From contig CM055099.1 of NCBI GenBank assembly GCA_029204225.1, positions 52,568,708 to 52,632,707 on the forward strand: a stretch of 64,000 bases of DNA, read 5' to 3'. The notes under the pieces were generated by a model. That model had not been told where the DNA came from. It saw only the letters and a program-made list of their open reading frames with translations, and made no database searches. The position numbers and the translations under genes were made by a program. How positions within the stretch are numbered: position 1 is the stretch's first letter; each line of letters begins with the position of its first letter. The stretch comes from Diphasiastrum complanatum. Lineage: Eukaryota > Streptophyta > Lycopodiopsida > Lycopodiales > Lycopodiaceae. This document shows positions 55,557 to 64,000 of this stretch, in pieces.

Positions 55557-55604
55557 AGCATCCTCTTCATAATGAGATGTCGATGTAGATCCACCTCCTC
55601 TTGA

Positions 55605-56246
55605 TTAAAGCCTATACTCCTCATTCACCAAGATCTCTTGCAAATCCACAATACTTGGCAAAGTCTTTTGAATAGCAAAACTTTGAACAAGATTAGCATG
55701 ATCATCCAACAAGCCATTAAGTATAACTTGAACAAGTTCTACCTCCTTAATGCTTTCATCAATACATGCTAACTCATCATTGAATGCTTTAACTCTCAAA
55801 AAAAAAGCATGAGTACTCTCTTCCTTCTTTTGAAAACTTTGAAAGATTTGCCTCCTAAGAATAAGCACTCTTGATGTAGACTTGGATTCATAAAGCTTCT
55901 TCAAAGCTTCCCAAGCCTCCAAAGATGATGTGCACTTACCAACTTCCTTGAGAAGTTCATTGGTAACATTCATCTTGATCATGTGTAGAACTTTCTTTGC
56001 TCTCTTGTCATACCTCACTTGATCTTGAGGTGCTTGAGGTCTCTCCTCCACACCTTCAACAATCTCCATCAACTCATTCATCTCCAATAAGGACTCCATC
56101 CTCACCTTCCAAGTAGAATAGCTGATTGAGGTAAGCCTATCATTGCTCTCCAACATAAATCCACCACTTGTAGCCATGTTGAAGTGACCTGATCTTCTTC
56201 TTTCAACCTGTTCCAATGCACAAAGCACTCTCTTGAATGTCAACAA
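55605..56246 (-). pseudogene. Element B gag, N-terminal part
   Basis: Copia Gag. The likely start is at ~56187 (MATSGGFMLESNDRLTSISY), equivalent to relatives; the ORF itself opens at 56246. The capsid region includes RMESLLEMNELMEIVEGVEE, SSLEAWEALKKLYESKSTSR and LVQVILNGLLDDHANLVQSF. It ends at TAA (55605-55607) where family A has CAA, a single C-to-T nonsense change. Without that stop, gag, protease and the foreign ORF form one frame of about 890 codons. Confidence 0.85.
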
Positions 56247-56768
56247 ATGAACTCAAGAAGATATCACAAAGATATGGAACCTCTCAAATCTCTTCTAGCA
56301 CTTCTAACTAGAAAATCAACACATATAATAGTGAGATCTTGATCAACCTATGATCTATCTTCAATCTAATGATTCTTGCCACTTCCTAAGATTGAGACAC
56401 ACTCAAATGAAGTTCAGTAACCTCACATACTAGAGATCCAATCAAAATTAGGGTTTTGACAAAATCACAAAAAATTGAATATCTCAAATTCTACATGCAA
56501 TTTCTAGAAACTTGGTATATCTTCTTGTAGACTCCAATGAGACCTTCCTAATGCACCATAAATCATCTAGTTCCAGTAAGCCAAGTGTGAAATCGGAATT
56601 GAACAAGTATATAACCCTATATTGGGTTTTGACCTACAAAAGATCAATTCTACACATGCAAAAATGCTGATTTTTGAGTAGAGATCAATCTAGCATGCTC
56701 TAGCATTGGTAACTCCTCCAAAATCCTTGCTAAAGATGGCTGATCCTTTCATAACCTGAAACACAAGA
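56247..56768 (-). other. Element B untranslated leader
   Basis: Matches the family A leader at 59783-60391 in inverse orientation. No other feature. Confidence 0.75.
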
Positions 56769-56780
56769 GCTCTGATACCA
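56769..56780 (-). promoter_or_regulatory. Primer binding site, tRNA-Met(i), element B
   Basis: The minus-strand reading TGGTATCAGAGC directly follows the 5' LTR end (…CCTTCACA). Confidence 0.95.
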
Positions 56781-57432
56781 TGTGAAGGATTTCAGATCAT
56801 TCAAGATCCAATCCAAGTCCCAAATCTTTGGTTACAATAAGAAGCAAACCAACAATCCTGCCAATGTAGAAAAATCAGCATCTACATACAAAATGAGATG
56901 CAAACTCTAAGAGATATTGATCAAACATGAACCAAAACATAAAATATGTTTTATTTCCGTACAATTATAGTACCCTACTGTATTTCACATGTGTGAAACC
57001 GAAAATAACAATAAATGATCATTCTACACACAAGATTGCAAGATAACACCAAGGTAGTGCACCAATGAGTAGTAGAACCCAAAGAGAACCATGTATAATG
57101 ATGAAATGAGATAGAGAAGAGAGAAGATGACTCTCTCCATGAGTTACATCCTTTTATAGCAGGTCCAAACCCTATTTGGCCACTTGGCTTTCCCACCAAA
57201 ATGCTAACCCTACCAATTTTGGGTCTAGATTCAATGTACCCAACTTATTCAAATTGAATCTACTCAAACTCGCATTCTATCTTTCCCACACTTTCAAAAA
57301 GTGTTTATTCAAATGAAATTTAGACTAATTAACTTTGAAAAGTCAACTTCTACGTCTAAAACAAGTTTTGGCCTCAATATGCCAAATATGAAAATATTGC
57401 AAAATGTGATAAAACTAGTTGAATCTTTCACA
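56781..57432 (-). repeat. Element B 5' LTR
   Basis: 652 bp, nearly identical to the 3' LTR (a few single-base differences). The G-box site is CACATGTGTG near 56987. Confidence 0.93.
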
Positions 57433-58460
57433 TGGCGTAGTTGAGAGGCAAAATTGGACACTCATCGAAAGTGCCAAGAGCATGTTGGCCCATGCCTCTC
57501 TTCCAAAGAAATTTTGGATAGAAGGTGTTACTACAGCTACCTATCTACAAAATCGATCCATCACTAAGGTCCTGAATGATAAAACACCTTATGAGAGGAT
57601 CGAAGCCATCACTCAAGCATATTTGAGTGTATGGATGCATTGCTTACTCTCAGATCCTTGAAGATCTAAGAAAGAATTTGGACGACACCAATAGAAAGTC
57701 GATCTTCATTGGCTATTCTCCAAACCACAAAGCATCCAAGCTCTACAATTTGGACACTCAAATAATTTTCACGAACAGGGATGTCATTTTTGTGGAAGAC
57801 AAATTTATCAACCACAAGGGAAAAGCTCCATCGACTTCCAATCCTAGAGTCGACAATTTTGAACTTGGGACTGATCACAAGCTCCGACACCGGCTTCGAC
57901 AATGAGTCTGAATCTCAACAAGTCAAACCACATCAGAGGATTGAAGTTCATCCCTAGAATATCGAACCGATCTAGATATCTTCCATCCCGAGCTATAGAT
58001 GATCCAGTCTGCTACTTTGTGTAGAAACCAACCACCATTTTTTCGAGGCAATGTCGACACCTGATGTTGACCAGTCGAAAGCTGCAATGGACATCAAATT
58101 TGATTCTCTTATAGAGAATCAAACTTGGATTGTAACTCAGCTGCCAAAGGATCAAAATTTGATTCCATGCAAATGGATATTCAAAGTGAAGTATGATGTT
58201 GAAGGAAGATTAAAGGCCAATCTAGTTGGCTTCTCTCAGATTCCAGATCAGGATTATTTGGAGACCTTCAGCCCTGTCGTTAAACATGCTTCGCTTTGAC
58301 TACTACTCTCCTTTGCATCCACAACCGATCTCAAAGTCCAATATCAAATGGATGTCCCAACTGCTTTTCTCAATGGGACTATCGAAGAGGAAATGTATAT
58401 GTCGCAACTAGAGGGATACGAATTGAAGGGTAAGCAACACCTTGTCGGAAAGTAGTGTGT
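57433..58460 (+). pseudogene. Copia E: integrase C-terminal part and start of reverse transcriptase
   Basis: Continues copia E after element B: VVERQNWTLIESAKSMLAHA (catalytic Glu present), LPKKFWIEGVTTATYLQNR, then after a frameshift near 57625 GCIAYSQILEDLRKNLDD and KLYNLDTQIIFTNRDVIF. The linker has stops. RT begins MDIKFDSLIENQTWIVTQLP, IPCKWIFKVKYDVEGRLKA, DYLETFSPVVK, and continues in another frame as YQMDVPTAFLNGTIEEEMYM. It ends at about 58460, before the YVDD active site. The 3' part and LTR are lost. Confidence 0.85.
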
Positions 58461-58966
58461 AGAAGATAGGTCTAGTTCGAAAAGAAATGAATGACAATAA
58501 TTCATGTGTCTAGAAAGAAAACTTTTCGTGCATGATGGAATAAACTATTTTCATCTTTCTAATGTATGACTACGCCTATCAATTTCAAACAGAACAATAG
58601 TGATAGAAATTACGTTTGAACTTATAGTAACTAACTTTGATATCACCAATACTACAGTGATTACGTAGCCAAACAATTAAGCATAAAAAATTATCAGACA
58701 AATAATTAGTCGCGAAGAACTCCAGAAAACGCATACATTCCAAGATGAAACTGAACGCAATAAAGAATAGTATTGATTCAAAACGAAACAGAAGTAAATG
58801 AGTACAATAAGTTGTGGATCGAAACTACGTACTCTATGCTATCTTTGAGCGGCTAAAATAAAAGTCTGAATTAATGCACAATGTTAATAAACAGTAGCGC
58901 AATAGCAATCTCTAAAACAACTCTAAGAAGTGAGCTAGAATGCTCAGGAGTGTTCAAGCTCGCAAG

Positions 58967-59028
<62 letters not shown>

Positions 59029-59122
59029 AACTATTCAAATGCTTCTGCGACTATTTATTGTGACAATCAAAGCACAATAGCACTATCTCTAAATCCGATG
59101 CAAACATATCAAAATTAGGTAT
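58461..59122. other. Spacer with (GA)n
   Basis: No gene. A (GA)n microsatellite lies at 58970-59026 (57 bp). Confidence 0.6.
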
Positions 59123-59396
59123 TGTGAAAGATTCAACTAGTTTCATCACATTTTGCAATATTTTCATATTTGGCATATTGAGGCCAAAACTTGTTTTAGA
59201 CTTAAAGGTTGACTTTTCAAAGTTCATTTGTCTAAAGTTCATTTGAATAAACACTTTTTGAAAGTGTGGGAAAGATAGAATGCGAGTTTGAGTAGATTCA
59301 ATTTGAATAAGTTGGGTACATTGAATCTAGACCCAAAATTGGTAGGGTTAGCATTTTGGTGAGAAAGCCAAGTGGCCAAATAGGGTTTGGACCTGT

Positions 59397-59403
59397 TATA
59401 AAA
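59397..59403 (+). promoter_or_regulatory. TATA box of copia A LTR
   Basis: TATAAAA, ~275 bp into the LTR, in the context CCTGTTATAAAAGGATG. It is conserved in all family A LTR copies in the window (as TTTTATAGCAGG in minus-strand copies, slightly changed). Transcription should start ~30 bp downstream. Confidence 0.7.
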
Positions 59404-59556
59404 GGATGTAACTCGTGGAGAGAGTCATCTTCTCTCTTCTCTATCTCATTTCATGCTTATACATGGTTCTTTTGGGTTCTACTATCCATTGGTGCACTAT
59501 CTTGGTGATTGCTTGCAATTTTGTGTAGAATGATCTATATTTGTTATTTTTGGATC

Positions 59557-59566
59557 CACACGTGTG
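59557..59566 (+). promoter_or_regulatory. CACACGTGTG palindrome (G-box) in LTR
   Basis: Perfect 10-bp palindrome with a CACGTG core, the binding site of plant bZIP/bHLH factors. It is ~155 bp downstream of TATA, so in the transcribed part. Exact copies also occur at 3534, 6040, 6412, 45010 and 45823. Confidence 0.6.
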
Positions 59567-59770
59567 AAATACAGTAGCTTGCTGGTTTTGTACGGACAGC
59601 AACAGTACATAATCATTTCATTCAAGTTTGATCAAGTTCTATTAGTGTTTGCATCTCAAATTGTGTGTAGATGCTGATTTTTTTACATTGGTGAAATTGG
59701 TAGTGTATTTCTCTTTCTAACCAAAGATCATTCAAGTAGATTGGATATTAAGGATCTGAAATCTTTCACA

Positions 59771-59782
59771 GGGTATCAGAGC
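59771..59782 (+). promoter_or_regulatory. Primer binding site of copia A (one mismatch)
   Basis: GGGTATCAGAGC: the first base is G instead of T. The untranslated leader follows (59783-60391). Confidence 0.9.
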
Positions 59783-60391
59783 TTGTGTTTCAGGTTATGA
59801 AGGAGGAAATCAGATCTATCAATGATTTGGTGAAGATATCAAGTCTAGAGCATGCTAGAGAGAATTCTACACCAAAATCGGATTTTTTGCTTTTGTAGAT
59901 TGGATCTTTTGTAGATCAAAACACTAAATAGGTTAATGTACTTGTTCAATTCCATTTTTTGAATTCACATACTAGATTTGGCCGATTTTTGGATCATTGG
60001 TTCAGCCTAAGTGGTGGCTTATAGATTGCATATCAAATTTTCAGCATTTGCATGTAGATTTGGAATAGTCAATTTTTTGTGATTTTGTCAAAACCCTAAC
60101 TTTGATTGGATCTCTAGATAGTGAGGTTGTTGGACTTCATTTGAGTGTGTTTCAATCTTAGGAAGTGGTAAAAGTCATTAGATTGAGGATAGATCATAGG
60201 TTGATCAAGATTCCATGATTCTATGTGTTGATTTGCTTGGATAAGTGCTAGAAGAGATTTTATGAGATAGTTTCAAATCTTGGTGATTTCTTTTGAAAGC
60301 ATTTGTTGTTGTTTAAAGGAGTGCTTTGTGCATTGAAACAGATTGAAAGAGAAGATCAGGTCATTGCTACATAGCAACCTCAATTGGAGTC

Positions 60392-62458
60392 ATGTTGAAA
60401 GCCAATGATAGGCTTACCTCAAGTAACTATTCATTATGGAAAGTGAGGATGGAGTCACTTCTTGAGATGAATAATATTTTGGATATTGTTGTAGGTTTGG
60501 AGGAGAGACCAGCAACACAACAAGATCAATTGAGGTATGACAAGAGGGCCAAGAAGGCTCTACACATGATAAAGATTAATGTTACCAATGAACTTCTCAA
60601 GGAAGTTGGTAAGTGCACATCATCTTTGGAAGCTTGGAATTCATTGAAGAAGCTTTATGAATCCGAGTCTACTTCTAGAGTGTTGACTCTAAGAAGGCAA
60701 ATCTTTTCTTGTTTGCAAAAGAATGAAAAAAGTCCAAGTACTTTTGTTTTGAGAATGAAAGCATTGAATGATGAGTTAGCTTGCATAGATGAAAGCATTA
60801 AGGAAGGAGAGCTTATTCAAGTGATTCTTAATGGTTTGTTGGATGCTCATGCTAACATTGTTCAAAGTATCGCTATTCAAAAGACTTTGCCAAGTTTGAT
60901 GGATCTTCAAGAGATCTTGATCAATGAGGAATATAGGCTTCAAGCAAGAGGTGGATCTACATCGACACTTCAAGAGGATGCTATGTTCACAAAGGGCAAA
61001 TTCAAGGGCAAAACCAAAAGCAAGTGGTCTAAAGGGCAAGATCAAGTGGATGCTTCTTCAAGTGGAAAAAAGAAGGATAGATCAAAGCTCAAGTGCTTCT
61101 ATTGTGGCATCAAAGGACACTTTGCAAGTGAGTGCTACAAGAAGAAGAGAGATCAAGGAGACAAGCAAGGTAATCTTACTCTTGATGAGGATGGTTTGGA
61201 TGTGCAAGATGCAAATGATGATGCTTTTGTGATGTCTTCATGTATGCTTGCTAATGATGGAGATCTAGATCCTTGGTGGATTGATAGTGGAGCAAGTTCA
61301 CACATGACCTTTCACAAAGAGTACTTCACTTCTTTGTTGGCATATGGAGATGACAAGAGGGTGATCTACACGGCCAATGATGGTGAGTGTGCAATCAAAG
61401 GGATTGGCACAATTCCTATTTCTCTCTCTACAAATAGGAATGTTCATTTGGAGGATGTCTTGTTTATTCCATCTATTACCAAGAATTTGCTTAGTGTAAG
61501 TCAAATGCTAAGTAAGGGCCTCAAGGTGGAGTTTGATGGAGATGCTTGTTTGATCAAAAGGAAGGATGTCTTGATTGGAAAAGGTAAAAGGCAAGGGAAG
61601 TTGTTCAAACTTGATGCTTGTGTTATTGCTAACCAAGTTGGATGTGTTGCAAGGGAGCAAATTTCTATTCAAGAGGTTTGGCACAAAAGGATGGGACACC
61701 TCAACTTCAAGTCATTGGAGGTAATGGCAAGGAAGAAGGTTGTGATTGGTCTTCCAAGTTCCTTAAGTAATGACAAGCATGTTTGTGAGTCTTGTGCTTT
61801 GTCTAAGTCACATAGACTACCTTATACTAGATCTATTTCTAGATCTACAAAGCCTTTTCAACTTGTAAATTCGGATATTCATGGATTTACTACAATTAGC
61901 AATAGTGTAGCTAAGATGTATGTAACATTCATTGATGATTTTAGTAGATTTTGTTGGATCTATCTACTAAAGAGCAAGGATGAAGTGTATGATGTCTTTA
62001 TCAAGTTCAAGAATGCAAGGGAGAACCAATTTTCCACAAAGATCAAGTGCTTGAGAGGTGACAATGGTGGTGAGTACATATCTAACAAGTTCAAGGCCTT
62101 TTGTGATGAGCATGGGATAAAGAGGGAGTATACAACATCAAGGACCCCACAACAAAATGGAGTGGCTGAAAGGAAGAATAGGACTTTATGTGAAAGTGCT
62201 AAAGCTATGAGGTTAAGTGCTAATCTTGACAAACCATTTTGGGATCAAGCTTTGTTGTGTGCCAATTTCTTGTGCAATAGGTGGCCGAGTGCTATTTTGG
62301 ATGGAAGGACACCTTTTGAGATGCTATTCAAGAGGAGGCTGAGTGTCAACTTTCTAAGAACCTTTGTATGCACATGCTATGTCAACATTACTCTTGATGA
62401 TAGGACCAAGGAGGATCCATCTTCAAGAAGAGGTATTTTGTTGGATATAGTGAGGTGA
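60392..62458 (+). CDS. Copia A Gag-protease-integrase, frame interrupted at 62.4 kb
   Basis: 688 open codons. Gag capsid ~1-190 (MLKANDRLTSSNYSLWKV, LIQVILNGLLDAHANIVQS). Zinc knuckle CFYCGIKGHFASEC (~230). Protease WWIDSGASSHMTF (~298-310). Pre-integrase finger VWHKRMGHLNFKSL with CESCALSK (~430-470). The integrase core has all three catalytic residues: Asp in LVNSDIHGF, Asp in LRGDNGGEY, Glu in NGVAERKNRTL. Relatives start ~10 codons earlier with ATGGCTACA; here that codon reads ATT (~60363), so the original start is lost and 60392 is an internal Met. The frame ends early through a 1-base deletion in the T run at ~62435, where GIFVGYSE is expected. Confidence 0.85.
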   Translation: MLKANDRLTSSNYSLWKVRMESLLEMNNILDIVVGLEERPATQQDQLRYDKRAKKALHMIKINVTNELLKEVGKCTSSLEAWNSLKKLYESESTSRVLTLRRQIFSCLQKNEKSPSTFVLRMKALNDELACIDESIKEGELIQVILNGLLDAHANIVQSIAIQKTLPSLMDLQEILINEEYRLQARGGSTSTLQEDAMFTKGKFKGKTKSKWSKGQDQVDASSSGKKKDRSKLKCFYCGIKGHFASECYKKKRDQGDKQGNLTLDEDGLDVQDANDDAFVMSSCMLANDGDLDPWWIDSGASSHMTFHKEYFTSLLAYGDDKRVIYTANDGECAIKGIGTIPISLSTNRNVHLEDVLFIPSITKNLLSVSQMLSKGLKVEFDGDACLIKRKDVLIGKGKRQGKLFKLDACVIANQVGCVAREQISIQEVWHKRMGHLNFKSLEVMARKKVVIGLPSSLSNDKHVCESCALSKSHRLPYTRSISRSTKPFQLVNSDIHGFTTISNSVAKMYVTFIDDFSRFCWIYLLKSKDEVYDVFIKFKNARENQFSTKIKCLRGDNGGEYISNKFKAFCDEHGIKREYTTSRTPQQNGVAERKNRTLCESAKAMRLSANLDKPFWDQALLCANFLCNRWPSAILDGRTPFEMLFKRRLSVNFLRTFVCTCYVNITLDDRTKEDPSSRRGILLDIVR

Positions 62459-62949
62459 GTAAAGCCTACAAGGTTTACATTCCTTCTACTAACAAAGTGA
62501 TTGCTGGTAGAGATGTCATTTTTGACGAGGGAAACATTCCAAAGGTGTCTTCAAGCATAATTGATGGTAAAGTAGATGGTTCTAACATTCTTGATGTTGA
62601 TGAGAAGGATCCTACTTTGGATGGTGGTGATGATGGACCTTCATCAAGTCAAAAGCCAAGGAGAACATCAAGAGAAAGACAAGTACCTTCAAGGCTCACA
62701 TATGATCAAAAGGGTAAGCAAGTAGTTTCTGGAAATTATGTTGCTTTCCTAACCTCTTTGGATGAGCCTACAAGTGTAGATCAAGCAAGGAAAGAAGAGG
62801 AGTGGATCCAAGCAATGGATCTTGAGTATCAAGCTCTTATGAAGAATGGAACATGGAGATTGGTGGAGTTGCCTAAGGACAAGAAAGCTATTGGATGCAA
62901 ATGGATCTTCAAGGTGAAGGCAAACCAAGATGGATCTATCAACAAGTAA
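62440..62949 (+). pseudogene. Copia A pol: integrase tail, linker, start of RT
   Basis: Continues in the shifted frame: YSEVSKAYKVYIPSTNKVIA, a polar linker with SSSQKPRRTSRERQVPSRL, then RT start WIQAMDLEYQALMKNGTWRL and IGCKWIFKVKANQDGSINK. It stops at TAA (62947-62949) where copia elements have Tyr (KYKARLVAKGYAQ), a point nonsense mutation. The downstream sequence continues the same frame to ~63010. Confidence 0.85.
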
Positions 62950-64000
62950 AAAGCAAGGTTAGTGGCAAAAGGATATGCTCAACAACAAGGAATTGACTAT
63001 CATGAGACTTTGCACCCGTGGCAAAGATGGTAAGCATTCGAGTCATCATTTCACTTGCTAAACTTTATGGATGGGATCTATGGCAAATGGACATTTCAAA
63101 TGCATTCTTGAATGGTGATCTTGAGGAGGAAGTATACATGGAGCAACCCGAGAGCTACATCTCATCAACAAAGCCAAATCACGTGTGTCTTTTACAAAAG
63201 AGTTTGTATGGCCTTAAGCAAGCACCAAGGAGTTGGTATGCTAAGCTTAACACTTTTTTACTCTCTCAAGACTTTGTTATGAGTGAGTATGATCATTCAC
63301 TTTATTATAGGTTTGCTGGAAATGATGTTACCATCTTGCTAATCTATGTGGATGATATCATCTTGAGTGGTGGAGACAATCAAGATGTGGAGGATATCAA
63401 GAATGCTCTTAAGAAGGAGTTTGAGGTGCATGATCTTGGTAATTTGCATTACATTTTAGGAATAGAAGTCATTAGATCTTCTCAATCTACTTTCATTTGT
63501 CAAGAGAAGTATGCTAATTCTATTCTAAAAAGATTTCATATGGTAGATGCAAAAGCTATTGATACACCTATGGAGTCTCATGTAAAGCTTACTATAAGAG
63601 GTAATGAAAGATCCTTCAAGGACATTACTCTCTATAGAAAGCTAGTTGGTTCACTCATCTATCTAACCATTACTAGACCTGATCTAAGCTATTGTGTTGG
63701 AAGATTGAGTCAATTCATGCAAGATCCTAGTGAGGAGCATTGGAAGCTAGGAAAGCGAGTTTTGAGGTACATCATTGGAACTCGAGATTTTGGCATATTG
63801 TATGAGGGATCATCACCTAATCTTTTTGGATTTTCAGATTCGGACTATGCTGGAGATATAATGGATAGGAAATCCATTAGTTCTTATTGTATTTTCATAA
63901 GTGATGGAGCTATATCATGGATGTCAAAGAAACAAGCCACTATCTCATTGTCATCTAGTGAGACCGAGTACAAAGCTCTTACACATTGCACAAAGGAGAT
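62950..64000 (+). pseudogene. Copia A reverse transcriptase and RNase H, runs off window
   Basis: KARLVAKGYAQQQGIDYHET is followed by a second 1-base deletion near 63011 (TTTGCACC expected, TTGCACC present). After that the frame is open to the window end: LWQMDISNAFLNGDLEEEVY, LLQKSLYGLKQAPRSWYAKL, active site YVDDIILSG (about 63345), TRPDLSYCVGRLSQFMQ, RNase H SDSDYAGD and SSSETEYKALTHCTKE. The residues needed for polymerase and RNase H chemistry that lie in the window are intact. Near-identical in sequence to 3973-5061. Confidence 0.88.

Larger units (their letters stand above)
51365..57432 (-). mobile_element. Copia element B, complete non-autonomous family A derivative nested in copia E
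   Basis: A 6068-bp minus-strand element with LTRs at both ends (51365-52015 and 56781-57432), primer site (56769-56780), polypurine tract (52016-52027) and target duplications TGGCG (51360-51364 and 57433-57437). Excising it and one TGGCG rejoins the integrase codons SNGVVERQN of copia E. Inside: gag, protease, about 2.2 kb of non-retroviral sequence, and the RNase H end. Integrase and the RT active site are absent, so it depends on a related element. Confidence 0.95.
59123..59770 (+). repeat. Copia A 5' LTR
   Basis: 648 bp, TGTGAAAGATTC...GAAATCTTTCACA, with short inverted ends TGTGAAAG/CTTTCACA. It contains the TATA box and G-box palindrome listed separately. Confidence 0.93.
59123..64000 (+). 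mobile_element. Copia family A element, 5' 4.9 kb (3' end outside window)
   Basis: The reference copy of family A here: complete 5' LTR (59123-59770), primer site, leader, then gag, protease, integrase, RT and RNase H in copia order. It is cut by the window end within RNase H; by comparison with 3973-4320, about 350 bp of pol and the 3' LTR should follow. It has two 1-base deletions and one nonsense codon, so it is recently inactivated. Confidence 0.93.

Noticed and set aside
51360-57437. Horizontal transfer or contamination as an explanation for the foreign block in B
   Set aside because: It is bounded by family A retroelement sequence with matching LTRs and TSD, so it was carried by the element.

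Overview
This window is nuclear DNA of a land plant, almost certainly a large-genome species. The evidence is dense Ty1/copia and Ty3/gypsy (chromovirus) LTR retrotransposons, initiator-tRNA-Met primer sites (TGGTATCAGAGC), short tRNA-derived SINE-like insertions, long (GA)n microsatellites, and one probable host gene separated by kilobases of spacer. The lineage cannot be fixed from the sequence; a seedless vascular plant is a guess. There are no operons, rRNAs, CRISPR arrays or bacterial-style regulation.

Layout. 0-9 kb: a decayed minus-strand copia gag, a SINE-like insertion in a tandem duplication, the 3' half of a minus-strand copia element (family A) with its truncated LTR, and gypsy gag and integrase remnants. 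10.9-12.8 kb: the one convincing host gene, a single-exon 602-codon ORF behind a (GA)n leader, with an integrase-type HHCC zinc-binding motif and a FAR1-like Cys/His cluster (probably a domesticated transposon protein). 13-17 kb: spacer with a second SINE-like copy and a tRNA-like element. 17-34 kb: copia family C (gag, protease, part of integrase), family F gag-protease followed by an unrelated ORF, a young internally deleted element G (TSD AGAAG) inserted in the zinc-knuckle codons of an older minus-strand element H, and a second, internally deleted family C copy. 35.4-41.3 kb: an almost full-length but dead copia element D with both LTRs. 41-45 kb: an unidentified broken gene and a chromovirus remnant (reverse transcriptase, RNase H, integrase, chromodomain). 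44.8-46 kb: two family A-like LTR pieces pointing at each other, one containing 148 bp of pure GA.

46.2-50.4 kb is the most unusual part. It holds a frameshifted pseudogene of a bacterial-type DNA methyltransferase with a recognisable GT-AG intron. Around it lie eight exact copies of the palindrome ATGCTNAGCAT, three 76-bp tandem repeats and a 44-bp-arm inverted repeat.

50.5-58.5 kb: an old copia element E split in its integrase gene by a complete family A derivative, element B (51365-57432, TSD TGGCG, paired LTRs). B keeps gag-protease and the end of RNase H, but its integrase and reverse transcriptase are replaced by about 2.2 kb of foreign sequence. Part of that sequence reads in frame with gag-protease and resembles a degenerate protein kinase domain. 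59.1-64 kb: the 5' LTR and most of the gag-pol of an otherwise autonomous-type family A element, broken by two 1-base deletions and one stop, running off the window end.

How it works together: most of the window is retroelements in different stages of decay. Autonomous-type copies such as the one at 59.1 kb could have supplied reverse transcriptase and integrase to the deleted derivatives B and G, which keep LTRs, primer site and polypurine tract. Family A-like LTRs share a CACACGTGTG (G-box) palindrome downstream of the TATA box.
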